This document shows positions 36,958 through 44,791 of a DNA stretch of 64,000 bases, piece after piece. Location of the stretch: the NCBI GenBank assembly GCA_028874915.1, contig JAPPHA010000054.1:1-64000 (forward strand). Direction: 5' to 3'. This stretch comes from Paracoccaceae bacterium. GTDB taxonomy: Bacteria; Pseudomonadota; Alphaproteobacteria; Rhodobacterales; Rhodobacteraceae. Position numbers and translations under genes: made by a program. Numbering within the stretch: position 1 is the stretch's first letter; the number at the start of each line of letters is the position of its first letter. Under the pieces are notes generated by a model. That model saw only the letters and a program-made list of their open reading frames with translations, was not told the DNA's origin and did not search any database.

Positions 36958-38220
36958 ATGGCCTTCCCTGGCAGCCATGAACCCATTGTCCTGCATTGCG
37001 ACAACGTGTGGATCGACCCACCAGGGCACTTCGAACCGAAATCCGTCGAGATGGCCGGGGGCCGCATTGAGGCTGTCCGAGACCGGACGCCGGCCCCGGC
37101 CACCGGAACCTCGAATACGGGAATCGATCTCGGCGGCGCCTACCTGATGCCGGGCTTGATCAACACCCATGTACACCTGGAGTTTTCGGCCAGCCCGTAC
37201 CCGCTCCGGGACTTCAACGGCGAGTCTGTTTCAGCGCGGATGGCGCGCGCCATCCGGAACGCTCGATCGATGCTCCGGAGCGGGGTGACGACGGTGCGGG
37301 ATTGCGGCTCCAGCCTGGACCTGTTGTACCATGTTCGCCGCAATCGGGACCGCCATGTCCTGCCGCGGCTCTTGCTCTCCGGCCCCCCGATCACGGTGCC
37401 GGGAGGTCATCTGGGCGTTTTCGGAGGCGAGGTCCGGGGACCGGACGATGTGGCGGCGGTTGTATCACGGTTGATTTCCGCCGGCGCCATGTCGCTGAAA
37501 CTGATGGGCAGCGGGGGCGTGATGACTCCCGGAACCCATCCGGAAAACGTCGCCTTTTCGCAGGACTTGTTTTGCCAGGTCGCCGATGCCGCCCGCACGC
37601 ACAATGTCGCGAGCGTGGTCCACGTACTCGCCACGAAGAGCGTGAAGCGCGCCGCCCTGGCCCGGTTCGACAGCCTCGAACACTGCGCGTTTTTCTGTCG
37701 GTCCGCCAATGGCCGCCTCGAGCGGAAGTATGACGCAGTGGTTGCCGGCATCGTGGCCGATTGCGGTGTGGCGATCATGGCGAACCTCTCGACCGCCACG
37801 CGCTCGCATGGAACTCTCTTGCTGGAAGGAAAGCAGGGAAACCTGGACTCGCAGCACGCACTGGACCAGCACGACGTTATGCTGGAAAACTTTGCGAAAT
37901 TCGTCGATTTGGGCATCCCGATCGTTTGCGGGACGGATGCCGGTGTCCGGGACACGCCGTTCGAGGACACCTGGGTCGAACTGGAACTGATGGCCCGATC
38001 GGGCATGTCGAATGTCGAGGTGATCCGGTCAGCTTCCCTGACGGGCGCCCACGTCCTGAAACTGGATGGAAAGGTGGGACGAATTGCCGCGGGATATTCG
38101 GCCGACTTTGTCGTCCTGAAGGAATCCCCGCTTTCGGACATCTCGTCCTACCGCTGCCCGTTGGATGTTTTCAGCGCCGGGCACCGGATCGACCTGGCAT
38201 CGTCCCGCGGAACGGGGTGA
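36958..38220 (+). CDS. Metal-dependent amidohydrolase inside the ABC operon
   Basis: A 420-residue amidohydrolase-superfamily protein. The metal-binding pattern is complete: THVHLEF (near residue 67), a probable carboxylated Lys in MSLKLMGSGGVM (about 180), His residues in VVHVLATKS and LEHCAFF, and Asp in CGTDAGVRD (about 322). The pattern resembles the subgroup that includes Xaa-Pro-type carboxypeptidases and imidazolonepropionase-like enzymes. It starts 3 bases after the permease stop. It probably acts in the cytoplasm on the imported compound, cleaving a C-N bond (inference). Confidence 0.87.
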   Translation: MAFPGSHEPIVLHCDNVWIDPPGHFEPKSVEMAGGRIEAVRDRTPAPATGTSNTGIDLGGAYLMPGLINTHVHLEFSASPYPLRDFNGESVSARMARAIRNARSMLRSGVTTVRDCGSSLDLLYHVRRNRDRHVLPRLLLSGPPITVPGGHLGVFGGEVRGPDDVAAVVSRLISAGAMSLKLMGSGGVMTPGTHPENVAFSQDLFCQVADAARTHNVASVVHVLATKSVKRAALARFDSLEHCAFFCRSANGRLERKYDAVVAGIVADCGVAIMANLSTATRSHGTLLLEGKQGNLDSQHALDQHDVMLENFAKFVDLGIPIVCGTDAGVRDTPFEDTWVELELMARSGMSNVEVIRSASLTGAHVLKLDGKVGRIAAGYSADFVVLKESPLSDISSYRCPLDVFSAGHRIDLASSRGTG

Positions 38221-38223
38221 TCC

Positions 38224-39477
38224 TTGCCATTCCATCTGAAATGTCTGGAATGTGGTCACATCTCAGATTTTGCGGAACACTACTCTTGTCCCGAATGCGC
38301 CGGGGAACTGAAGCTTCTGTATGATCATGCAACGGTCCGTCTGCGTGGCGGGTTTGCACGAAAATGGCGGAAGACGGCAGACATGTTCACGCGATTCGGT
38401 GAGCTCTTGCCGCTTCGGACCGCCGCAACGGCGATAACCATGGGAGAAGGCAATACGCCCCTGATCCGGGCAAGAAATCTGGGGACTCGGTTGGGGGTCC
38501 ACGAACTCCATCTCAAGCTGGAATGCTGCAATCCAACCGGTTCATTCAAGGACCGGCAGGTGAGCATTGGCATGTCCGTCGCCCGGCAATTCGGCCGCAC
38601 CAGATTCGCCGCGATTACGTCGGGCAATGTCGGGAATTCGCTGGCTGCCTTTGCGGCAAGACTGGGAGCGACGGCATACATCTGGGTGTCGCGGAATACG
38701 GAGAAATCGAAGCGGCAGCAAATCGACGTATTTGGAGCCCAGGTCTTCACGATCGAGACCGGGATCGCGAACGACAACGCATTCGACAATCCATATGAGG
38801 CGGCAGTTCGCGCATTTCCGACGTTTTGCCGTGAACATGACCTCGTGCCGATGACATCCGCACGATCGGTCAACCCGTTCATGGTCGAAGGCGCCAAAAC
38901 GATCGCTTACGAGATATGCGCCGATCTGGGACGCTGTCCTGACGTTGTGGCTGCACCGGTTGGCGGAGGTGGATTGGTAGGTGGCCTTAACGAGGGCTTT
39001 CGTGATCTCAAGGAGATCGGCTTGACAGACCGGATCCCGAGAATGGTTGCTGGCCAGCCGTTGGGATACTTTGCGGGAATCGACCAGGTTGATGATCCCG
39101 AGTGCGGGGGAGCCCGCCCACTCGATGCAAAGTGGGCGAATGGCGTTATTCAGGATTCCGGTGGGGTTCTTCACCGTCTGACCCGGAACGAGATCGTTGC
39201 GGCGCAGGCCGACCTCGCCGGAAAGGAAGGTATTTTCGCGGAACCCCGCGGAGCCTACGCACTTGCTGCGCTTGCGACCGAAGCGGCCATGGGACGTATT
39301 GAAAGGGACTGTATTGCGGTAGCAATCGTTTCCGGGACCGGCCTCAAGGACATGGCGACGGCGATCGAAATCAGTGCCCGGCACAGCGCTCCTTCATCGA
39401 CAGTCGCTTCGATCTGGGATTCGAAACTCGATCCGGCAACTGGGAACAGGACGACACATCGGGTTGAAGGGAATTGA
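38224..39477 (+). CDS. Threonine synthase-like PLP enzyme
   Basis: A 417-residue fold-type II pyridoxal-phosphate enzyme. An N-terminal zinc ribbon (CLECG at residues 7-11, CPECAG at 22-27) precedes the catalytic core, as in one branch of threonine synthases. The PLP Lys is in NPTGSFKDRQVS (near residue 103), the phosphate loop is VGGGGLVGG, and ITSGNVGNSLAAF is the conserved substrate loop. TTG 38224 must be the start because the zinc ribbon begins at residue 7. It is embedded in a transport operon rather than with hom or thrB, so it may be a catabolic lyase or dehydratase rather than ThrC. Confidence 0.85.
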   Translation: MPFHLKCLECGHISDFAEHYSCPECAGELKLLYDHATVRLRGGFARKWRKTADMFTRFGELLPLRTAATAITMGEGNTPLIRARNLGTRLGVHELHLKLECCNPTGSFKDRQVSIGMSVARQFGRTRFAAITSGNVGNSLAAFAARLGATAYIWVSRNTEKSKRQQIDVFGAQVFTIETGIANDNAFDNPYEAAVRAFPTFCREHDLVPMTSARSVNPFMVEGAKTIAYEICADLGRCPDVVAAPVGGGGLVGGLNEGFRDLKEIGLTDRIPRMVAGQPLGYFAGIDQVDDPECGGARPLDAKWANGVIQDSGGVLHRLTRNEIVAAQADLAGKEGIFAEPRGAYALAALATEAAMGRIERDCIAVAIVSGTGLKDMATAIEISARHSAPSSTVASIWDSKLDPATGNRTTHRVEGN

Positions 39478-39480
39478 CGG

Positions 39481-40560
39481 ATGGCGAGCGTTGAATTCCT
39501 GCGCGTGGCGAAGTCGTTCGGGGCAGTCACTGCCGTCGCTGACATCAACTTTGAAATCAAAGACGGGGAGTTTGCTGTCCTGGTTGGCCCGTCCGGATGC
39601 GGCAAGTCCACGCTGTTGCGAATACTGGCCGGCCTTGAGACTGCTACCACGGGATCGATCAAGGTCGGTGATCGGGTCGTTGACGATCTTCAACCGAAGG
39701 ACCGCGACGTGGCGATGGTCTTCCAGAATTACGCACTTTATCCCCAGAAAACAGTCGCCGCAAACATGGGATTTCCCTTGAGAATGCGCGGCGTCGGCAG
39801 AATGGAAACAGAAAAAAGGGTTCTCGAAACAGCTCGGACACTCGGGTTGGAAGACCTGTTGAAACGCTATCCGAAACAGCTGTCCGGGGGGCAACGGCAG
39901 AGGGTGGCGATGGGCCGGGCGATCATCCGGAACCCGAGCGTGTTCCTGTTTGACGAACCGCTTTCAAACCTGGATGCGAAACTCAGGGTTAGGATGCGTG
40001 CGGAAATCAAGGAACTCCAACAGCGTCTCAAGACAACGACCGTTTACGTCACGCATGATCAGATCGAGGCGATTACCATGTCGGACAAGATCGTCGTGAT
40101 GCGGAATGGTCGGGTCGAACAAGTCGGCAGCCCTCTCGACGTATTTGACCGCCCCGCGAACAGATTCGTTGCCGGATTCATAGGATCACCGGCAATGAAT
40201 TTCCTGGAGGGGCAGATTGTGTCGTCCGGCAATGGACAGGAGTTCGTCACCGCGAGCGGCCTGGCTTGCCAATTGCCTGACATGTGGAGCCAGCCAGTCA
40301 ACCAGTGCGCGTCGATTGGAATCCGTCCCGAACACATTGACTTGGCGGAAGAGGGAACTCCCGGTGCATTCAGCCTGCGCATTTCGGTCGTTGAGCCGAC
40401 GGGAGCCGACACAATGATTATCGCGAGGAGTGGCACCGACGAACTCTCGGCAATGATCAAGGGGAGGCACCGACTCGTTCCCGGGGACTCCATTTGTCTA
40501 AAGCCCATGCCGGGGATGCTTCATTTCTTTGCCTCGGATGGTACGGCGATCCGGGTTTGA
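39481..40560 (+). CDS. CUT1-type sugar ABC transporter, ATPase (UgpC/MalK-like)
   Basis: A 359-residue ATPase with GPSGCGKSTLLRILAG, the signature LSGGQRQRVAMGRAI and Walker B VFLFDEPLSNLDAKLR. The C-terminal 120 residues form the regulatory TOBE/OB region found in MalK and UgpC. It starts 3 bases after the threonine synthase-like gene and closes the six-gene operon. Its position after two enzymes shows that enzymes and transporter are expressed as one unit. Confidence 0.94.
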   Translation: MASVEFLRVAKSFGAVTAVADINFEIKDGEFAVLVGPSGCGKSTLLRILAGLETATTGSIKVGDRVVDDLQPKDRDVAMVFQNYALYPQKTVAANMGFPLRMRGVGRMETEKRVLETARTLGLEDLLKRYPKQLSGGQRQRVAMGRAIIRNPSVFLFDEPLSNLDAKLRVRMRAEIKELQQRLKTTTVYVTHDQIEAITMSDKIVVMRNGRVEQVGSPLDVFDRPANRFVAGFIGSPAMNFLEGQIVSSGNGQEFVTASGLACQLPDMWSQPVNQCASIGIRPEHIDLAEEGTPGAFSLRISVVEPTGADTMIIARSGTDELSAMIKGRHRLVPGDSICLKPMPGMLHFFASDGTAIRV

Positions 40561-40610
40561 GTTGCTTCGGGCGGCCCCGCGATTGCCGCGACATCTGAGA
40601 CTCGTTGCGG

Positions 40611-41744
40611 TCAACCTGAACGGTCGGATCGACTCGGTTCGACTCGGTCGCAGCGGTTCCCGAGTATCGTGAACCTTGGCTCAAACACCTTGCGAAGAAC
40701 AACGCTATTGCCCTCGCTGTCCATGACCTGTTTCCGGCGCGCCGTGAGAGCAAAGAGCGTGAAGTCGGCTCGTTTGCCGTGTGTCAAGCCATCCACTCCC
40801 GGGAGCCCCAGAATTCGCCTCGGGTTCGTCGAGACTGCGTTGACGCAGTCCTTGAATTCAAGGCCGGCGGCATGGAGCTTGGAAACCGTTGTCGCCAGGT
40901 CGTACACCGGCCCGTCCACATTGCGCACATGCAGATCTGTCGAAATCGAATAGGGTAGAAGCCCGGCCGCAATGGACCTGGCTGCCACGTCGGAGTCATA
41001 TGATGCGGCACCGTGTCCCACGTCCATGAGAACCCCGGTCCTTGCAAGTTGGCGCGCGTATTCAAATACGGTCGTGTTCCTGGTGATGGCACCGCCCCTG
41101 GTCCCATTGAAACAATGCGTGACAATATCGCCCGGGGTGAGTAAGGCGAAAATCTCGTCGAGTCGGGGCGGTGGTTCTCCCACGTGCACCATCAGGGGCA
41201 AGCCAGCAGTTTCCGCAACGCGTTTGGCGATTCGGACTGGTGTAATTCCCCAGTCGCCAACGACTGCACCGCTCGCTCTTACCTTCACCCCACAGACGAT
41301 TTCACGGTTCGTTTCAATTGCGGTAAGTGTTCGTTCGACATCGACAAACCGCGTGTCGAGAAGCTCCGGGACGCGGTTGCTTGCGACAAGGCCGATCGAA
41401 CCGATGTTGACGAAGGCGCGGATCGTTTCCGGCCGGCGTAAGATGATGTGTTTTCGTAGGCCATGAAGCGTTGCTTCGCCGGCCGACCCCGCGTCGGCCA
41501 TTGCTGTCACGCCGGTTTTGAGTCCGGCGAGGTCCGGTTTAACCGAAAAATCGGTACCGCCGTACCAGACGTGGACGTGCAAGTCGGTCCAACCCGGCGA
41601 CAGGAACAACCCACGTGCGTCCAGGATCTCGTCGCCGGGTGACGGTGAGTCGCTGACTGTTCCGGCGTCAGAAATCGCAACGCTGGTACGTGTCTCCGCT
41701 TCATGGAAACCAACGGGTTTAACGTTCTTCAGCCACAGGCCCAT
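40611..41744 (-). CDS. Amidohydrolase/deacetylase family metallohydrolase
   Basis: A 377-residue amidohydrolase-superfamily enzyme of the Atu3266/EF0837-like branch. Metal-site marks are WTDLHVHVWYGG, CGVKVRASGAVVGDWG (with the carboxylated Lys), MVHVGEPPPRLDE, VTHCFNGTRGG and STDLHVRNVDG. Members of this branch hydrolyse acetyl or acyl groups from alpha-substituted carboxylates. ATG 41744 starts family homology (MGLWLKNVKP); the upstream in-frame extension to 41951 is unconserved. It converges on the ABC operon, 50 bases from its end. Confidence 0.85.
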   Translation of the reverse strand: MGLWLKNVKPVGFHEAETRTSVAISDAGTVSDSPSPGDEILDARGLFLSPGWTDLHVHVWYGGTDFSVKPDLAGLKTGVTAMADAGSAGEATLHGLRKHIILRRPETIRAFVNIGSIGLVASNRVPELLDTRFVDVERTLTAIETNREIVCGVKVRASGAVVGDWGITPVRIAKRVAETAGLPLMVHVGEPPPRLDEIFALLTPGDIVTHCFNGTRGGAITRNTTVFEYARQLARTGVLMDVGHGAASYDSDVAARSIAAGLLPYSISTDLHVRNVDGPVYDLATTVSKLHAAGLEFKDCVNAVSTNPRRILGLPGVDGLTHGKRADFTLFALTARRKQVMDSEGNSVVLRKVFEPRFTILGNRCDRVEPSRSDRSG

Positions 41745-42369
41745 GTTTTGAGTTTCCCATTGGAATATGAGGTTCCGGATCCACTCAAACGTGCTATCGC
41801 ATTCGTATGTCCACCTGGCAACGGGTGGGCCGAGCGCACTTCCCGATGTGGTCGTGGTCATGTGCAGATCGTTCTGCAAAACGGAATGGACAATCGGTCC
41901 TGTTGTGCCGCGCCTGCGATCAACGATCACTTTCGGTGAAGGCAGGAACACACACCGAGGCCAAGAGCAAGTTCAAGACCGCCGTTGTGGAGATCACACG
42001 GTTACTAGACCCCCGTACGACAACCGCTCGTGGGTCGATTCGGCCAATTTCAGGAGGATTTGGCGACCGGGGCAACATCGGTACGGAGCCGTCAACGCGC
42101 GTACGCCCGGGTCACAGCGTGAGAGATCGTCCTGGTTCCCACAGCCGGTCGTTGAAGTCTTCCTGACGGTTTTGCCTTGACCGCGAACAGTGGACCCACG
42201 ATCATTTCGCCGCCCGATCGGCGTTGAACGATCGGGCGACTTGCTCAAGGCCCTCAAGATACTTCCGTAGGGCCGGCGTCAGAGACCCGGCGAGAGATCT
42301 GAATGTGAAGTTCACCGATTGAGTTCCGGATTCTTCCGGCAATTCAGGCACGAAGAAAGGCTACTCCGA
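41745..42369. other. Intergenic stretch upstream of the MetE-like gene
   Basis: About 0.6 kb between divergent genes, with no convincing coding sequence on either strand. It contains the perfect inverted repeat listed separately and an AAAGG ribosome-binding site just before 42370. Confidence 0.5.
42211..42238. repeat. Perfect 10-bp inverted repeat
   Basis: CGCCCGATCG and CGATCGGGCG surround an 8-base loop, about 130 bases before the MetE-like start. There is no T-tract. It may be an operator, a leader hairpin or a terminator of an unseen transcript. Confidence 0.5.
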
Positions 42370-43524
42370 ATGAGACACAGCACCGACCGAATCCTCACGA
42401 CGCATGTCGGCAGTCTTCCGAGGCCGCATGACCTCCTGGACCTTCTGAAACGACGGCTTGAAGGAGGCAGCGTGGACGAGACGGTCTTCGCCAACCGGTT
42501 GAGCCAGGCCGTCGACGAGATGGTGGGAAAGCAGGTCGACGCAGGCATCGACATCGTTGCCGACGGAGAAATGTCGAAGCCCGGCCACGCCGTCTACATC
42601 AACGAACGGCTGGAGGGTTTCGAGCCCCGGCCTGACGCAGACCTCGGACTTTACAAGGAGGAAAGGGAAGCGTTTCCGGAGTTCTACGACGACTATTTCA
42701 AGCGTGCCCATCTTGGCGCCGCCATTACGGCCACCGCTCCGATGTGCTGTGTCGGGGACATTCGCTATGTCGGTCATGAAGCGCTGCAGACTGACCTGGG
42801 AAATCTCCGGGCCGCTGTCGACCGGTTCGGGTGCGCCGAAGCCTTCATGCCTTGTGCCGCGGTGACAGGCGTCGGATTCAACGAACACTACGACACCGAA
42901 GAAGCCTATCTGTACGCCGTTGCCGATGCGCTGTCGGAAGAATACCGGACCATCATCGAGTCCGGTTTTCTTCTGCAGGTCGACGACCCTTTCTTGCCGA
43001 ACGTCTACATGGACAATTCCCTCGATGATGCCCAACGCATCGCCAAGGCCATCACGTATGTCGAGGCGGTGAACCACAGCCTTTCGGGAATTCCTGAAGA
43101 CAAGGTCCGGTTTCACACCTGCTACGGAATCAACCAGGGGCCCCGGATTCATGAACCCGACTTGCCGCAAATGATCGAGCAGGTCCTCATGGTGAAGGCC
43201 GGAGCCTATTCCTTCGAGGCGGGGAATCCCCGCCATGAACACGAGTACCACCTGTGGGAAACCGTCAGATTGCCGAAGGGTAAGATCATCATTCCAGGCG
43301 TTATCACACACGCGACCAGCGTGATCGAGCACCCGGAATATGTGGCCGAACGTATCGTAAGGTTTGCCGAACGCGTGGGCCGCGAGAATGTCATCGCAGG
43401 CGTCGACTGCGGATTCTCGTCCCAGGCGACCTACAGGACCGAGGTCGAGCCGCGAATTGTCTGGGCCAAGCTCGAAGCCCTGTGCGAAGGGGCGAAGATC
43501 GCCAGTGACCGGTTGTGGCCTTGA
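42370..43524 (+). CDS. MetE-type zinc methyltransferase-like protein
   Basis: A 384-residue protein of the cobalamin-independent methionine synthase C-terminal family. It has the opening TTHVGSLPRPHDL and the thiol-activating zinc site: HTC in RFHTCYGINQG (near residue 260) and a late Cys in IAGVDCGFSS (near 345). It is half the length of MetE, lacking the folate-binding N-terminal half. Such short members include methyltransferases and epoxyalkane:coenzyme M transferase-like enzymes. It may transfer a methyl or alkyl group to a thiol. ATG 42370 was chosen by homology; an AAAGG site precedes it. Confidence 0.85.
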   Translation: MRHSTDRILTTHVGSLPRPHDLLDLLKRRLEGGSVDETVFANRLSQAVDEMVGKQVDAGIDIVADGEMSKPGHAVYINERLEGFEPRPDADLGLYKEEREAFPEFYDDYFKRAHLGAAITATAPMCCVGDIRYVGHEALQTDLGNLRAAVDRFGCAEAFMPCAAVTGVGFNEHYDTEEAYLYAVADALSEEYRTIIESGFLLQVDDPFLPNVYMDNSLDDAQRIAKAITYVEAVNHSLSGIPEDKVRFHTCYGINQGPRIHEPDLPQMIEQVLMVKAGAYSFEAGNPRHEHEYHLWETVRLPKGKIIIPGVITHATSVIEHPEYVAERIVRFAERVGRENVIAGVDCGFSSQATYRTEVEPRIVWAKLEALCEGAKIASDRLWP

Positions 43525-43765
43525 GGACTAGCCGATCATCAGGCCGTGACGAGAACCCTCGATCCACCCGGAATCAGCAATCGTACCTTGGCTTCTGCCG
43601 GCAGCCCGGAAATCGAGGCCCGGGATCCCGTTTGGGCCTGTCAAGGAGACGACTCGGCTCCTGGCATCCACCATCCCTGAGGAACCATTTGAAAAACCGA
43701 GACGAGGTCCTGACGCCGGAACCGGCACGGAATGGATCCGGACGAGGCCGGATCGGGGCTTCGCC

Positions 43766-44791
43766 ATGATGGATGCACCAGGATTGCCGTCGCCAGAAGT
43801 CCACATCGATGTCCTCAATCGGTTCGACATCGAAGGCGCGACCCTGACCGACGCCGAAATCCTGACCGCTGTCGAGACCGGTCTGGCCATGCAGGGCCAA
43901 GGTCTGACCGCGCTTGAACCCAGGACTCACATCCGTCCGCGCGCCGGTGCCGACGGGCACTTCAACGTCCTCAGGGGTTGGATTGGCGGAGACATCGACA
44001 GTGCCGGAACCAAGGTGGTCGGGGACTTTGTCGACAACTATCGGGAAGGGCGCCCGTCCGAATACGGAATTCTGACGCTCTTCGACCCAAGGACCGGTGC
44101 ACCAAAGGCAATCCTTGATGCGACCGGAATCACCGAAATGCGGACCGGAGCGATGACGGCCATCGGGGCCCGCCACCTCGCGCCACCGAACCCCAGGGTC
44201 CTGGGCCATGTCGGTGCCCGCGGAACCGCGTACTGGAACGTGCGTCTGCTCGCCAGTCTCTTTGACTTCGACGAAATCCGGGTCCACTCCCGGCGCCCGG
44301 AGAGCCGCGATCGCTTCGCCGCCAGGCTCGCATCCGAGCTCGATCGCACGGTCATCGCCACCGAAGACTGGAAAAGCTGTCTCGAGGGTGCCGACATCCT
44401 GGTGGAAGCTTCCCGGCTTCGCAGACCCGAACCACACTTTCGTACGGAATGGATCAAGCCGGGATCACTGGTCGTCCACTACGGAACCATGTCGGCCGTG
44501 GAGCTTTCGATCACCGGAATCATGGACAAGATTGTCATGGATGACTGGGGACAGGCTCATGGGTCGTTCGGTGCCCTTCGCGAGCATGTCGACCAGGGTC
44601 TGCTGACCGCCGACACACTGCATGCGGAGCTTGCAGACATTGTCGTCGGTACCCGGCCAGGACGCGAGACTGATCACGAGACCATCCTTTTCTGGCACCG
44701 CGGGCTGTCGCTTTCCGACATCGCCCTTGGTCACGCCTTCCTCCGGAAAGCCCATCAACTCGGCCTCGGCCAACGAATCCGGTTTTGCTGA
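43766..44791 (+). CDS. Ornithine cyclodeaminase/mu-crystallin family protein
   Basis: A 341-residue NAD(P)-dependent enzyme of the OCD family, which includes ornithine cyclodeaminase, alanine dehydrogenase and ketimine reductases. Marks are AILDATGITEMRTGAMTAIG (residues 113-132), the nucleotide-binding LGHVGARGTAYWNVRLL and VHSRRPESRDRFA. The usual GxGxxG nucleotide motif reads GHVGARGTA, a slight deviation. The stop overlaps the following lyase start by one base (TGATG), so the two act together, perhaps on an alpha-amino acid. The 241 bases before it hold no recognisable gene. Confidence 0.87.
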   Translation: MMDAPGLPSPEVHIDVLNRFDIEGATLTDAEILTAVETGLAMQGQGLTALEPRTHIRPRAGADGHFNVLRGWIGGDIDSAGTKVVGDFVDNYREGRPSEYGILTLFDPRTGAPKAILDATGITEMRTGAMTAIGARHLAPPNPRVLGHVGARGTAYWNVRLLASLFDFDEIRVHSRRPESRDRFAARLASELDRTVIATEDWKSCLEGADILVEASRLRRPEPHFRTEWIKPGSLVVHYGTMSAVELSITGIMDKIVMDDWGQAHGSFGALREHVDQGLLTADTLHAELADIVVGTRPGRETDHETILFWHRGLSLSDIALGHAFLRKAHQLGLGQRIRFC

